Counted from the first letter of the stretch, positions 9,909 through 22,768 are shown. The stretch: 64,000 nt of DNA from Rhizopus arrhizus (GCA_024220505.1 JAKZZE010000036.1:62001-126000); one strand, 5' to 3'. Numbers and translations: made by a program. The notes: generated from the letters alone by a model not told the origin.

Positions 9909-10502
9909 TTTCATTTGTCCCCTGTACAAAAAAACTCGTGGGTACCACGAATTTGTAGTTTACAATTTAAAATCATTACTTATGCATTCAGTTACTATCT
10001 GATTGAAAGAATTGTTATAAATAAGAAAGGGTATTAGAACTAATTGAAGAAAAAGAAGAATAACTCAAAGCTTTTGATTTGACAAGACTAAAAAGGGTGC
10101 ACTGTTCTCAGATTTTCAGGTTAAAAGGAAGTGTGGCGTGAGCGGTACTATACTTTTCTCTTCGCAAAATTCTATATGGAATTTCCCGAAGAGAAGAAAA
10201 TGAGTATTTTTGATAACATATTATAGCCGATAAAATGGGCTTCACATGTCCAATGTTGTCAAAAATAACGGTGATTTGGATTTCATGCATATAATAAATG
10301 GTGAAAGACTATTTGATTAGATTTAAATGCTTATGAAAACAATATTGTGAGTGAAACAGTAAAACTATATATCACTTGAGGTTTAGTTGAAGAGAAAAGG
10401 GCGAAATATTGAAGCATTCGGTCTTTCAAAATAAAGTACAAAGAGATACTTTTCGCAATATTATCTTTTGCTTTCTTTTCTTTTGTCTTTTTATCTTAAA
10501 CG
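9909..10502. promoter_or_regulatory. Upstream region of the heme oxygenase gene
   Basis: No coding frame supported. The last 60 bases before the ATG at 10,503 are pyrimidine-rich (CTTTCTTTTCTTTTGTC), as is common just upstream of fungal starts. Confidence 0.4.
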
Positions 10503-12174
10503 ATGTCTACTACCATGTCTGCTATTGTACCTTCTCATTCAGAGCTTGATACCTTAAACAACTTTGAAAAACTGAAACGACTTTGTCCAGCTTTCTCAAA
10601 AGGATGTCCCTATTCTGATCTTGAAGAGCTAAATTCACTTGCTGTTAATCGAGGAGAAGCTTCTCGTTGGTAAAACCCAAAGAAATTTTTTTTTTGTTTT
10701 TTGTATTATCTATTATTAACATTTATTATTATAGTCCTGCTTTTATGCAAGGTTTTATCTTTAAAAGCAATGTTACAGAAACTCTTTTTTTTATCTAATA
10801 TGCATTTTTGTCTAGGGTGTCCGTTTTCAAGTAGGTCAAAGGAAGAGATCACGGAATTAATGATACAAATACCAAAAGATCACCCTATTTTGACCATACC
10901 AGGTATATACACAACATATGCACGAGATCTCAAAGCTGACTAATTTTTGAAAGAGCTTCCTTCTTGTGACGAAGGTGTGACTCTGGTAGAATCATTAAAT
11001 CAATTCCTCCAAAAGTCACAATTTGAACAAGATCAGCAACAAAAAATAACAGGAACACAGTCAGATATTCTTGAAAATCCTCAATTGGCTTCGGCTATGC
11101 GAGAAGGAACAAAGGTTGTACATAAAGCTGCTGAAACTAGTGTATTTACAAAGTAAAAAAAGAGAGTAAAGCATTGCTGTTAATAGCTAACATCAAATCT
11201 TTACTTAGACGTTTCCTTAGAGGAGACATCAGTGCTGATGAATATGGTCGATACATTAATTCTCTTTACTTTGTTTACTTGTAAAAATCATTTAACTATT
11301 TTGATTTTTCTAATTGCTCACATACATTTTTTCTGATGTAGATATATGGAATCTTTACTCGAAGAATACAAAGATCATCCAGCTGTAAAGCTTATTTATT
11401 TCCCAAGAGAATTAAATAGAAAAGAAACTCTTGAAAAAGGTATCTATAAAAGTTCAAGGAAGAACATTTACTAAATTTCATATACATTAGATTTAGCATT
11501 TTTTTATGGTCCAGAACGAGCCGCAGCATTAGCAAACCCACAAACGATGACACCAGCAGTTAAAAGTTATGTGAAAGCCATGAAAGATGCATGCAACGTA
11601 AACCCTGCGCTTTTGATTGCTCACAGTTATTCAAGATATCTCGGTGACTTGAGCGGTATAAAATTTAGTATTTTTCTTTTTGGAAACTCATTTTCTTTAA
11701 AGGTGGTCAAATCCTTTCTAAACGCTTAAAGAAGCACATTCTTCATTATGATGATACTACTTGGGACTCTTCAGAAGGATTGAATTTTTATTATTTTAAT
11801 AATTTAGGAAATCAAGCTGAATTCAAAAACTTTTATCGCGAACGTCTTGACTCTGCCAAGGTGAATGCAGTAACTCGAGGTAAAAGTTTGCATAAACAAA
11901 GTGAAGAGAGTGATTCTAACTTGTTGCAGATCTTATTGTTACTGAAGCTGTAAAATCGTTTGAATTGAACATTGCATTATTTGATGAAATTCAAGATCTT
12001 TCTGATGCAGGAAAACTCGAAGTTACTTCTTTTAAACCTCAGAATGACATGTTTACTACTCCAAAAGAAAAAGCAAGTATTCGAAATGATAGATTGAGCC
12101 ATATACATTGGCTAACAGTTGCTGCTGCCACTGTAGCAGTTGGTGCTGTAATTCATCATCGATTTCTAAAATAA
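10503..12174 (+). CDS. Heme oxygenase with tandem CPAFxxGCP motifs and C-terminal membrane anchor
   Basis: The gene has nine exons, joined by GT-AG introns of 50-130 nt, and encodes about 410 residues. Heme oxygenase cleaves heme to biliverdin, CO and Fe2+. The proximal-His region reads REGTKVVHKAAETSVF, followed by KRFLRGDISADEY, YFVYLYMESLLEEY and the distal-helix signature YLGDLSGGQILSKRL, all typical of the HO-1/HO-2 family. The C-terminus (LTVAAATVAVGAVIHHRFLK) is a single hydrophobic tail anchor, suggesting ER or organelle membrane. The N-terminal ~100 residues are extra and contain two copies of CPAFxxGCP (residues 28-36 and 56-64). CP dipeptides are the core of heme regulatory motifs. 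The start chosen is the first ATG (10,503); a second lies four codons later. The second CPAFxxGCP is assembled across an intron, which supports the splice model. GATA-type sites lie upstream. Confidence 0.9.
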
Positions 12175-12717
12175 GATTCTCCCTTTCCTTTTTTTCTCTA
12201 AGCGACGATAAATAAAAAAAAGGCTTAAAGTACTATTTTTTAGATAATCTCCTACATACACCCTGGGATGGTCCTCCTTGCGCATACTTTTTTAATAAAA
12301 GCTTTTTTTTAGACCCTGTCAAATGTAGGTCTGCATGAACTTACTTTTGCTTGTATAAAGGGCATGCATTATTTTTATTACAGCGAGCACCAAATGATTA
12401 TACTATTTATTTTGACTACAATGCTTCTTTTTGTTCAATTTTAATACAATCTAAACTATTGGAAAGTAGGCAACGTATTGAATGTCAACATTAATTGTAA
12501 GCTTGTTTATTAAACGGATTAAAGATAATGTTTTTCTTACTTTAATACAAAATCCTTCTTGGATAATAGTCAAAGAAGAAATAAAAAAAAAGAACTACCA
12601 TCATTAAGCGAAATTGCACAAATCATGCTGAGATTTTTAACAGTGTAACCCAAAAAAAAACTTTGCACAGGAAAAATATAAGTATTTTTTTTTCTTTCCT
12701 TTCCATTTTATTCAAAA
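12175..12717. other. Intergenic between heme oxygenase and bHLH genes
   Basis: No supported coding frame. It contains the heme oxygenase 3' region and the bHLH promoter, with a pyrimidine-rich tract (TTTTTTTTTCTTTCCTTTCC) just before the next ATG. Confidence 0.4.
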
Positions 12718-13658
12718 TGTCTTCATCTCAAAGAATACAAAACTCCACTATACAACAGGCTACTCCAGAGAATATAGCAGTAGAAAGTAATAACATAAAA
12801 AAAAAGATAATGTTTTATATCTTGACACTAATATGAAAAAGAATATTTTGTTACCAGACAACTGCCTTCGCTTGAAACAATAGTCAACCCTACCAACAAC
12901 ACAGGAGATGAACAAATTCGTAGTAGACTTTCAAACATGTCATTTAAGGATAATAATCCCTTACTTAAAAGAGTCATTGATCCTACTGAGCAAAATTTTC
13001 AAAGACGTCATTCGATTGCTAATACTGTTGAACCAGATCATACAAACAAAGGTCCATTCTGTTCGCCTTATTCTGCACCTTCTACACCACCTTATTGTTA
13101 TCCCAATCAATCGCATTATTTTCATCAAGAGGACACGATGCGTCGAAATTCTTTAATTCGTCGAGATAGTACGACCGGTAATCGAATTACAGAATTAATA
13201 TTAGATGAAGAGAACGGTGGATCAAGAAGAGCCTCAACTTCCTCAATATCTTCATCCTCATCTTCACTTGTAAATCATTTTAATATGAAAAGTACTCCTT
13301 TTAACCTTTATTTTAGAATGACATATCTGTAAGAGGTCGATATGCCAGAAGTCCAGAATTAAGAACAAGTCATAAATTGGCAGAAAGGAAAAGGAGACAA
13401 GAAATGAAGGATTTATTTGATGAACTAAAAAAGACACTTCCATTAGATAGATCTTTAAAGACCAGCAAATGGGAAATCTTGAGTAAATGTAATGTAACAC
13501 AGCATAATTATTCTATTTAAACGTGGAAATTGATGCTTGTATTTATAGCAATTGATTATATTGGCACTTTACATCATAGAATTTATGTGAATGAAAATGA
13601 ATTAGCACAGTTAAAACAAGAGCTTGGACAATTAAAGCAGAAATATCACATTACATAA
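12718..13658 (+). CDS. bHLH transcription factor
   Basis: Four exons are inferred. Exon 1 starts MSSSQRIQNSTIQQATPEN (12,718). The acceptor of the first intron is uncertain between about 12,885 and 12,904; both keep the frame. The middle part is Ser/Pro-rich (GPFCSPYSAPSTPPYCYP, then a polyserine stretch). The C-terminal part is a bHLH: basic region SHKLAERKRRQEMKDLF (His-Glu-Arg-Arg pattern of E-box CACGTG binders), helix 1, loop LPLDRSLKTSKWEILSKSI, helix 2 DYIGTLHHRI, then a short leucine-repeat coil ENELAQLKQELGQLKQKY and a stop at 13,656. The last intron splits the loop/helix-2 junction and joins cleanly. A nuclear regulator; target genes unknown. Confidence 0.8.
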
Positions 13659-14685
13659 TAATGCAACAAAAATACACCCATATATATATACATACACATA
13701 TACTCACAGCACGCCTTTATAGCGCACTCACTCTCTCAATCTCAATCTCACTCTCACACTTAAAGCTTTAATATTGTATTTAGTAAAACAAAAAGAATAA
13801 AAAAAAGGGTTCAAAAAATAATTCTTATTTGATAATAAAGGTATGCGCATGTATACATGAATAGTAAACACATGCTTTTTATACATACTTGGATAACTCA
13901 TAAAAGGTCATTTCAATTAAACTTGGGTAGAATGTTCAAAAAGCGATTGATGATTACATGTCCAACACTCTTTTTTATAACTATAATTAAGATAACTGAA
14001 TATTTTGATATGATTTGTATAGGCATGGTGTACATGAAAGCCAAATAAAAACCTTACAGAAAATTAGTTTAAAGTAATGAATTGGATGAGCATATATTGA
14101 ACCATAATAATCAAAGTAAAACTGATATGCTTATAAATCAGTTTAGAATTTATTTTTTTGTTTACTCGAAAAGTGCTTACTTCATAGATGTGTTCATACT
14201 TCATCATCCTCACTAGTAAATATTTCTTTATAAATAATGAATTTCTGTCTTGTCCAAATGTTTCTTTAATCAAAGCATGTTCAGTCCAGCAAACATATGG
14301 CTTATACGCGTGTGTATGATTGAATTGCGTTGTACACGGAGCATGTCAATTTTGTCGGAAGTCTTTAATTTGTTGTCATATTAATCTATTGGGGAAGTCC
14401 TTTGATCAAAACCTGTAACACAATGTGTATACTTTACCTCTTAGTGTATAATTCGTCTTTATTTCTCTTTTCTAAAGTAATTTTATATTGAATGTCAATA
14501 AAAGAGAGAAATAATGAACATAACAATATCTATTCTTGTATTCTTTGTGTGACTTCAGCAGAAAAACTGTAAACTATTATGGAAATAAAGCACTTTATTC
14601 TACACTATTTTTTTTTTTTCTTTAGTTTTCACTCCTCTATCCTTTCCCCTCGTTTTTTATTTTATTTTATTTTTATTTTTCATAC
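13659..14685. other. Intergenic with a CA/CT-rich microsatellite-like tract
   Basis: 13,680-13,760 is a run of TA, CA and CTCA/CTCT repeats just after the bHLH stop. The remainder has no supported coding frame. Confidence 0.45.
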
Positions 14686-17600
14686 ATGGCCTCAGCAAAA
14701 TTAGTACAAATTAGTAAAGACATAGATACAGCTCGCTGTAATGGAAACTGGAGTGCCATACCAGAGCTGGCAAGAAGATATAAGAAATACAACTCGGAAG
14801 GAACAAGTAAAAAAAAAAGAGTTGAAAACACGAGATTTCCTTCATTTTTGCTAATATCTTCCAAAGTACTTGAACAAACCATTTTAGCTGAAGCAAATTT
14901 ATCCCAACTTTGTGCCAATAAACCAAATAATTATCAAGACGATGAACCCGGAAAGGTTGGTATGGAAGATAGATTTGAACCTGAGCAAGTGAAATTGGTT
15001 CAACAACAATTAAGGAATGCTATTCAATTTGCTGATCCTAACAATGCATTTGCCATCCAAAAAGAGGTATATTTATAAACAACAACGAAGAAGGAGAAGA
15101 AAAGAAGTTGGGCATTAACTTGTATGTCTGTAGTTTGCCACTATTATATTAGCACGTTCTCATTATGAGAGCGGAGAGTATGAAAAGGCTTTAGAAGTTA
15201 TACAAACTGTTTCTTTTACAAACGATGAAGTAAGTCAAGGATATGGGTTGGTCTTGTTTTTGCAGGCAAGGGCTATTAAAGGTAACAAAAAAATAAGACA
15301 TACGTGGTCTCTATTAAATATTCCAAAAAAAAAGCAATTTGTTATGAACTGATTGGTGATATTGTAAATGCTATCCAAACTTATGAAGGAGTAGAAAGTT
15401 TAATTGCTGAATATTCAAGCATGAAATGTAGATTATGGGCTGAATGGTCTGAAACAGCCCTTTACAGAGCTGTGTTGCTTGGATTGGGAAACGAGTAAAT
15501 TAAAAAGGGGAGTACAAGTATAACTAAAGGTTGACATGTATTGTCTGTGATAGGGAAGCAATGAAAACATCTTCTTTACTCGAACTTATACGTCAATATC
15601 AAAAAATCACGACAACCCAACCTACCCATTGGCGTATTGAAAAGCGCATGACACTTACGCGTCATGCTATACGCTTTACTTCCAATATCTACCGCAATGG
15701 TCGCTATATACTACCTGCAGGATGCGCACCGGACGACGATGAAAGGCAAATGTTTATCATAGAGCAGTCTCAACTACACACAGTTTATGAAAAGATGCTT
15801 TATCAACAGGTCCCGATGCCAAAGGCAGGTCAGATAAACAAGTCAGTCTTGGATTTTGTGGATCAATTGGCCAGTGATTTTGAATTGATTGGCACTACCA
15901 CACAGGATTTGCGAGGCTTTAAAGAGGTTCTTGATCGTGCATCACAACGTACGTTCAACTCACCTAGTATCACTCGTCACTTATTCCATGCCCTTTATCA
16001 GTTGGGTGAGTATGAAGAAGCAGAATATGCATTGAGATCTTATTTGTACTTGGTGGGATTGATCTCTTATGGGTGGGAAGAAGCACATAAATATGGAAAT
16101 GCACTTGCTATTGATCAGCAAGGAATTAGTATGGCTATTCCAACAGCCAGACCTAACTTATCAGATGAGAATACAAAAGGCGAACACGATTCAATTGGTG
16201 ATATAAAGAACGTGGAGGGTGAAAAAATACCAAATATGTTACAGGTTTTGATGTCTGCTATTAAAATGTACTGTAATGACTTGGCAAAAAGTGTGGAGGC
16301 TGTAGAGATGGCAGAGATTGCAAAGGAATTATATCAAAAAAACAAGCAAAACCTTACTGCAGATATTGCTGCTTCTCTTTATCGTGCTATTGGTGTAGCC
16401 TATGGTCTATTGGGATGTCAAAGTATGTGTGCCTAGCCCCTGTATTTTGTGCTTTATTTTAAATTGATATTACTTTAATAGCTTTTGATCCTGAAGTTCG
16501 ACCTACCTATCATGAGAACGCATTATCTTATCTTAAACAATCCTTAGAAATCAACAATAATTCTTGGGAAACATATTATCAACTTGCTTTACAGCAAGCA
16601 GAGATGCATGACATTGGTCAAGCCATTCAATCAATTACTCGAGCTTTACAAGTCAATTCCTCACACTTACCCTCTTGGCATTTGCTTACCCTTATTGTCT
16701 CATGTCCCGTACAAGGGGACTTTAAACAAGCCTTAAAGACATGCGAAATTGGTCTTCAGCAAATCGAGTTGAAAGATGACCATGATGAATCAGAGCAATT
16801 TATGCTCTTTCAGATGACACGCACCTGGTTACTATATGCTCTCAATGGACCTGAATCCGCGCTAACATCCTCTGAGATTCTGTTTTCTTCATTTGGAAAA
16901 ATAGCAGTAATACCCGAAGCTTCTCAAAGCGGTTGTCATGATATGGTTCTCTCTGGGTCATTTGGCAATTTAAGTGAGCTTCAAGGTCAACGAAGAAATA
17001 ATAACAGAGAAAGAAGCTCAAGTTCAGCTAGTAAAGAAAATAGTTCTAAATCAAATGAATTGACAGCCCCATCTTTGCGTACTGGAAGAGCTCGATCCGC
17101 TTCCAATTTGGCATCCAAAGCTTCCGTTGCTAGCACAGGCCTCTTATCTGATGGTGTCAAACATCATCATCATGGATTACATCTTTTTGGATCCAGAAGT
17201 ACAAGCCGCAAAGATAAAGGAACTGATTCACTTCAAAATTCTATTAATGGAAATACAAGCATTCAATCTTTACCCATTGAACCATACGGTAAGAGAAAAG
17301 AAAAATGGTACTAATTTTCCTTTTTTAAAATTTTGGAAAATAGATATGAAAGTAAATAATTCTGTTGGTTCTTTGCAAAGTATTTCACCCTCTGTCACAA
17401 GCTTCCAATCCATTTTACAACCTTCGCATATACCCACAAAGCCCAGCACACGAGCCGTCCTTAGAAGGCAAAGATCTGAACGAATCCTTTCCGATCTTTG
17501 GTTATTAACTGCACAGCTTTTCATAAAGCTTGGTAAATTGGATGAAGCCAAGAAGGCAGTGGAGGAAGCCGAGCATGTCGATTGGACAAATAATCCCATG

Positions 17601-17998
17601 GTGTGGTGTATACTGGGAAAGCTACTGTTGGTATCTAAGAAGGATATTGAAGAAACACAAGCTGCGTTTGACAAGGCATTAGTGATTGATCCATATCATG
17701 CTGTAAGTCGCCTTGAATTAGCTAAATCTTATTTGTTGCAAGGAAATGATCAAATGGCTGAAGGTATATTGGATAATCTGACTAAATCTAATGGTTGGGA
17801 TTGTGCAGAAGCATGGTAAGTGATACTAGCGATTGTAAAGGATATTATCTCATATAGTATCTGTATAGGTTCCTTTTGGGTGAAATCTATAAAAAGACGG
17901 AAAGATTAGATCGTACAAAAGCATGTTTGTTTTATGCATTAGAATTAGAATCCACTACACCAATTCAACCCTTTTCTATATTACCTCGCTTTATTTAA
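14686..17998 (+). CDS. TTC7/Ypp1-type TPR protein (PI4-kinase complex scaffold)
   Basis: A single plus-strand gene of eight or nine exons, about 1,000 residues, from MASAKLVQISKDIDTARCNG to ..FSILPRFI. The N-terminus (WSAIPELARRYKKYN.. LEQTILAEANL) and successive TPR-like helical pairs (ALEVIQTVSFTNDE; AIQTYEGVESLIAEYSS; EEAEYALRSYLYLVGL; ALSYLKQSLEINNNSWETYY; EAKKAVEEAEHVDWTNNPMV) match the TTC7/Ypp1 family in order. That family, with Efr3, holds PI4-kinase Stt4 at the plasma membrane. A Ser-rich low-complexity insert lies around 16,980-17,300. Introns include 14,807-14,866, which is 60 nt, stop-free and in frame, and one at 17,288-17,342. Spliced joins restore helical continuity in each case. 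Confidence 0.8.
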
Positions 17999-18235
17999 TA
18001 AAATAGTAATTGGTATCTTCTCTTTTATATGCATAATGTTCTTTTTTATATAAATTAAATTACGCATACGGTTAGTTCTAATTCATATAAATAGCTAAAC
18101 TACCTTAACTTTACCAAAAAAAAAAATGAAATTAAAGGTGAGACAAACGCAAATGATAATGAGCTTTTAAAGCCCAGAAACAATTGTAAAAAAAAGTTTA
18201 TTTTTTATTATTGTTATTACTCTTCTTACTTTTTC

Positions 18236-20348
18236 ATGATACAACAAGAATATTGTACAGTAACAGTCGATAGTAATAACAAGTATCGCGCTAAAGACAT
18301 TCTGAAAACAAGATATACAAAACATCAGAAATCAATTGTGTCAATAAGGCGATGGAGATGGTGGAATTACATTCAATTTGTTCTTGCAATAGTAGCAACG
18401 ACAGAAATTATATTATTCATTACTAGCTCAGTATTATTACATTTGGCTGAAGATCCAATAAAGTTTGGTATGAAGAAAAAAAACTGTTGTGTGCGATCTC
18501 CTGTTGTTTTTTTTCCAACGTGTATGCTCTTTAGATATCCGTGTCTATCCCAAAGTACCCTATCGTGAATTAGATTCAACTTTATCCATTACATTGCCAC
18601 GTCGAACTTCTGTATATCATGTAACTAAAGAATTTGGAATAGCAACGATGGGTGGTATGGGCACAGCTTTGACGGCTATAGCTCAGGCACAGCTTTACTC
18701 TGGCCGAGTGAAACCAACTGTAGTAATGCCCTACTATTCGTTTCTAAAAAAACAAGAGCAATATTCTATTAAGTCAGCAGCCGAATTAGCTACAACATTC
18801 AAGAATGATCAAGGAGAGGTTATATCTGTGGAATTTAAAGTGTATCAAATGATTTACGACTTTAACCCAATACCAAATTTTGAATCACTGCCCAAAGCAG
18901 AAAAAGCCGCTCTGGTGTCTAAATCGCTTCGTGCAAACAAAACAATGAGGGTCTATCTGATTGGACCTGGTAGAGTCTACCCACTTCACAAATCCTTTCA
19001 TGCTAATTCAGTCACGCAGCTTTATTCCACCCCAAGGGTTCTGCCCCAAGAGTGGAAAGATCAGTATTTCAACAAGGCAGTCGCTACTTTTTTGATTTCA
19101 AGAGCGACTGCAAAGCACGAGCAAAGTCTCTTTGCACCAGTGAATGTGGCTCCGCCTCGAGTGGACGTGGTTCATTTGCATGGAGCGACCAATGCATACA
19201 TTGCAAAGTACATGCAGGAATTTGCAAGCCAAGAGTTTACGATAACTGCACCTGCTGTGGTCTATACGATGCATGACTACCTTGACGAATTGCAATACAC
19301 AAACACTCTCGAAAATATTGATAAATTCTGGACCAATAAACAGCAAAACATGAAGGAAATCTTATCTCCATACACCTTTGGTAGCAAAAAAGCCTTTATG
19401 TCGCCCTTGGCTATTGATGCTGCTGATATCGTTACATTTGTGAGTACAAAGATGGCAAAGGACATGGTGGAAGGCAACCTTGACTTTTATTTAAAGGAAG
19501 TCGTGATGAATTCGCTCTTGCGGAAAGCAGAACAAGGGCAGTTTTATGGTATCAGCCATGGTATCGCGTTGAGTGCAAGTACAAATCCATTTACGGAACC
19601 CAAGCTAGTTCAACATGGCCTTAACTTTACTACATCAACCAAGTCAGACACCAAAAGACTTGCCAAGGAATTTCTCATTGCTCACAGCAAGCTGCTACCT
19701 GAGGATCTCGAGAAACCGTTGGTATTATACGTCGGTCGATTCCAATACAATAAGGGCTTGGAGACTTTTGCAGAGGTCACAGAGCTCTTTCAACAGCACA
19801 ACATGAAGTTTGCTATCCTCGGACAACCTAACAATTATCCTCTTGAATGGGTTGAAAAATTAGCCAAAGACAATGAGAAAGATGTGATCTTGATGACGAC
19901 TGTGAAACAGCAAGAACACTGGCTTTCTTATTTCCGAGCCGCTGCCGATTTTGTATACGTGCCAAGTGTGACAGAAAGTTTTGGATTGGTAGCTGTTGAA
20001 GGATTAGCATTTGGTTCAGCCGTGATATCAACTGGAGCAGGTGGGCTAAGCGAGTTTTTGGTGGATAGAAAGAGAAATGAGCGAGAGTTTAATGCATACC
20101 TGTTTGATGCTCAACAACAAGGGTCATTAGCAAATGCTGTCAAGACTGCAGCAGATGATTATCAGCAACTTGTGAAATCACCTATGGAGTATGAAGGCTT
20201 TGTTGTAAGAATGATGCAAAGTGTACTAAGGCTAGGATGGGATAGAGGAAACGAAGAAGGCCCAGTGTATGATTACTTTAGAGTGTATGAAATGGCTATG
20301 AAAGAAAAAAAGTTAAAAAATAGACAAGGTCTCAAAGAAGACATTTAA
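18236..20348 (+). CDS. Membrane-anchored glycosyltransferase, glycogen/starch-synthase-like (GT5/GT4 fold)
   Basis: Two exons (18,236-18,466 and from 18,535) give about 680 residues. Residues 46-69 (IQFVLAIVATTEIILFITSS) form a single transmembrane segment after a basic stretch, as in a type II membrane protein. The lumenal part has two Rossmann halves. The N-terminal half (YHVTKEFGIATMGGMGTALT, VVHLHGATNAYIAKYM, VYTMHDYLDELQY) resembles the GT5 synthase catalytic domain. The C-terminal half (LVLYVGRFQYNKGLETFAEV, then VPSVTESFGLVAVEGLAFGS) carries the ESFGLVAVE nucleotide-sugar motif. The usual K-x-G-G synthase loop is replaced by TMGGMG. The likely reaction is transfer from a nucleotide-sugar to a glucan or glycan; donor and acceptor are unknown. 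The fold is clear, the role is not. Confidence 0.75.
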
Positions 20349-21071
20349 TGGTAGTAATATATCCTTGTACATTATTTTGTAATCCTATAATACTTTATCA
20401 ATATTTACTGTAAAAAAAGGGGAGTTCTGTTCCTCACACTTGTGATAGCATATCCTTTTTTCCCCTTTTATTTTTAAAAGCTTTTTTTTTTCTTTATTAT
20501 TACTTTTTTTTTATATAAATCATTTTCAAACAGATTCAGTATCATATTTGTCAATTTTGCAAATAAAGTTGTTGCCTGCAAATATTTTTCAATATGGATT
20601 AATGTCAATCTCTTTCTGCTCTCACTCGGACATGGCTGTTTAAGATGACTAAAACAAAAAGATAATCAAAGCCTAGATTTTGTTTATAATGTAGAGTGCT
20701 CTATTTTATTAGTACTATTACATAGTATTGCTTATTTAATAATCGACGAATTGACATAACAGATGTACTTGTGACCAAAAGCTCCTATAGAGATCAGTAA
20801 ATCATATATCAGCAGCGTTAAATCTATATATTACGATGGGACGGCCATTAGGGTAGCCATCATAGACTTCAGTATGCGATCACTTTCAACAAGCTCACTA
20901 ATGAATAAATGCCTTGAGCTTATAAAGTAACTAAGACTAAGAAAGAAAATAGGTAAAGTAAATGAAAGATTCCTTTTTTATTACATATAATTGCTTAATT
21001 GAATAAGGTTGTTTGATTAACTTTTTGAATATTATGTTACAAGGTATTTATTTAAATCAAAAAGTTACTTT
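20349..21071. other. Intergenic, convergent 3' ends
   Basis: It lies between the 3' end of the glycosyltransferase (+) and the 3' end of the bZIP gene (-). T-rich tracts near 20,455-20,515 may serve in transcription termination. No coding frame is supported. Confidence 0.4.
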
Positions 21072-22768
21072 TTAAATAATTTTATCTGGTTCAATGATGT
21101 TGTTCATCATCAAATCATAATCCTCATCCATTGATTCTCTTAGCAATGTATTCCATTCTGGTCTTAATTCATGCCGTTTTGATGGTGGTTCGATGTTAAT
21201 TGTATTTTCTGAATGCTGATATGGATGATAGTGATGAATGCTTGATCTTTTTCTTTGTGATTTTTTGAGGTAAGATAAAGAACAACCATCTGTGAGCTGT
21301 ATAGGTTCAAAGGAAGAGACACTGTTATCTTCTTCTTCATGAGTAGGAGGTGGTGATGATTGAGTTTGTGATGAGGTTGAACAATCTGAGGATAATGATG
21401 AAGCATAAGAAGCTGCCTCCTTTTGTTGATGTGATATGGCAGCAATCTTTTCAAAATGAACGCCCAATAAAGCAGAGATATCATTATAATCTAAGTGAGG
21501 TGGTCTTTCTAGCACAGATTGCTTCTTTTGCTGCTCACTTTCCTCATCTTTTTTCTTTTGCTCAGTTCCTTTAAAGTCAATATCATTTAAGCCTTGAAGT
21601 CTTCTCCAATAGTTGGTGGTACGTCGAAGGTCATAATCAATTGTCAAAAACCAATATTTACCAAAGAACTCTGCTGGTAATTCCCAGTTGGCAGCAACAG
21701 CCGGATCTCCACCGTGAAAGACGGAGCCACTCAAAATGCAACGGAAACAATCGTCTAAATCAAATTGGTCTCTAAACAAAATCATTCTGTCGCGCATATG
21801 TGGTGTAGGAACCAAGTCAATACGTGGATCGTGAGGAATTATCAACTAGTTCACATATACAAAGATGTTATGGTCTTGTTTACTTGATTTTTTACTGTAA
21901 ATGGATTTACCTGAAGAAGAGTGGGTTGGATAGCATAAGGAACTGTTTCCAACTTAGTGCATGACGATTGCAGTCTAAGTCTTAAACGAAGTGTTTGTAT
22001 AGCAGCCAAGTTAGAGGTCACAGGCTCTTGTGCTAGCAAGATTGGCCTTGGAATATCCCTTGTTTCATGGTCTGTAATAGGAGAAAGAGGAGGTATGCTG
22101 GTGTTATCAGGTATAGACTGAAGTGGATGTACATAATCTTCTTCATACAGACTGTTTGATGGAGCAAATTCATTGGTGTTTGGCTTAGGTGGCACAGGCA
22201 AGGTTGGTGCTATTTGATGTTCCGAAACATTATGAACACCTTCTTTAGTCACCACAATAGAATCTGTAGAAAGATATCTATCCCGCTGTCGCATCGTCTG
22301 TCGATGTCCGAATAGCTTCGTTGGTATAGGAGCTTTATTATTTGCATTCACACTAATATAGGTTGAAATGGGTTCTGGTATTGATTGTGCAAGTAATGAT
22401 AATGCTTGTTCATTGATATAGGGCCCATGTTGTGGGATGACAAGGTTGTGTTGAAAGCATACAAGTTGCAATGTAAGCACAATACCTTTCAAATACCAAT
22501 TTTCTGATCGAAGTATTTCTGAATCAGCCTTAAGATGTTCATTTTCTGTGTGTAATTTATCTCTTTGCTCCTTTATTTCTTTAATGGCTACTTCTAATTC
22601 ACGCATATGTCGTTCTTTGCGTTCCCGAAAGGCTCTTTGAGCGGCTCTGTTTTGTGCTTTGCGAAGTGCTGGCGAAGCAGGGTTAGGCTTACGGCCTGGC
22701 TTCTTGCGTATTTTCATAGTTTGTTCTGTATTATTCATATGTTGCTTATTTTCCAAAGCACTTTCCAT
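21072..22768 (-). CDS. bZIP transcription factor, Yap/AP-1-like with DUF3425-like C-terminus
   Basis: Two exons (22,768-21,911 and 21,845-21,072; 65-nt intron) encode about 540 residues. The basic region ALRKAQNRAAQRAFRERKER has the NxxAQxxFR pattern of fungal Yap/Pap1 proteins, followed by a leucine-zipper coil (MRELEVAIKEIKEQRDKLHT..ENEHLKADSEILRSENWYL). The C-terminal exon begins LIIPHDPRIDLVPTPHMRD and includes ANWELPAEFFGKYWFLTIDY, which resembles the DUF3425 region found in many fungal bZIP regulators. A Ser/Pro-rich tail follows. No clear cysteine-rich redox domain of Yap1 is visible, so an oxidative-stress sensor role is not supported. A nuclear DNA-binding regulator. A run of 21 A precedes the start codon on the genomic plus strand. 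Confidence 0.85.

Noticed and set aside
13680..13760. Possible CRISPR-like or tandem repeat array
   Set aside because: Only dinucleotide/tetranucleotide repetition without spacers; a simple microsatellite in a eukaryotic genome.
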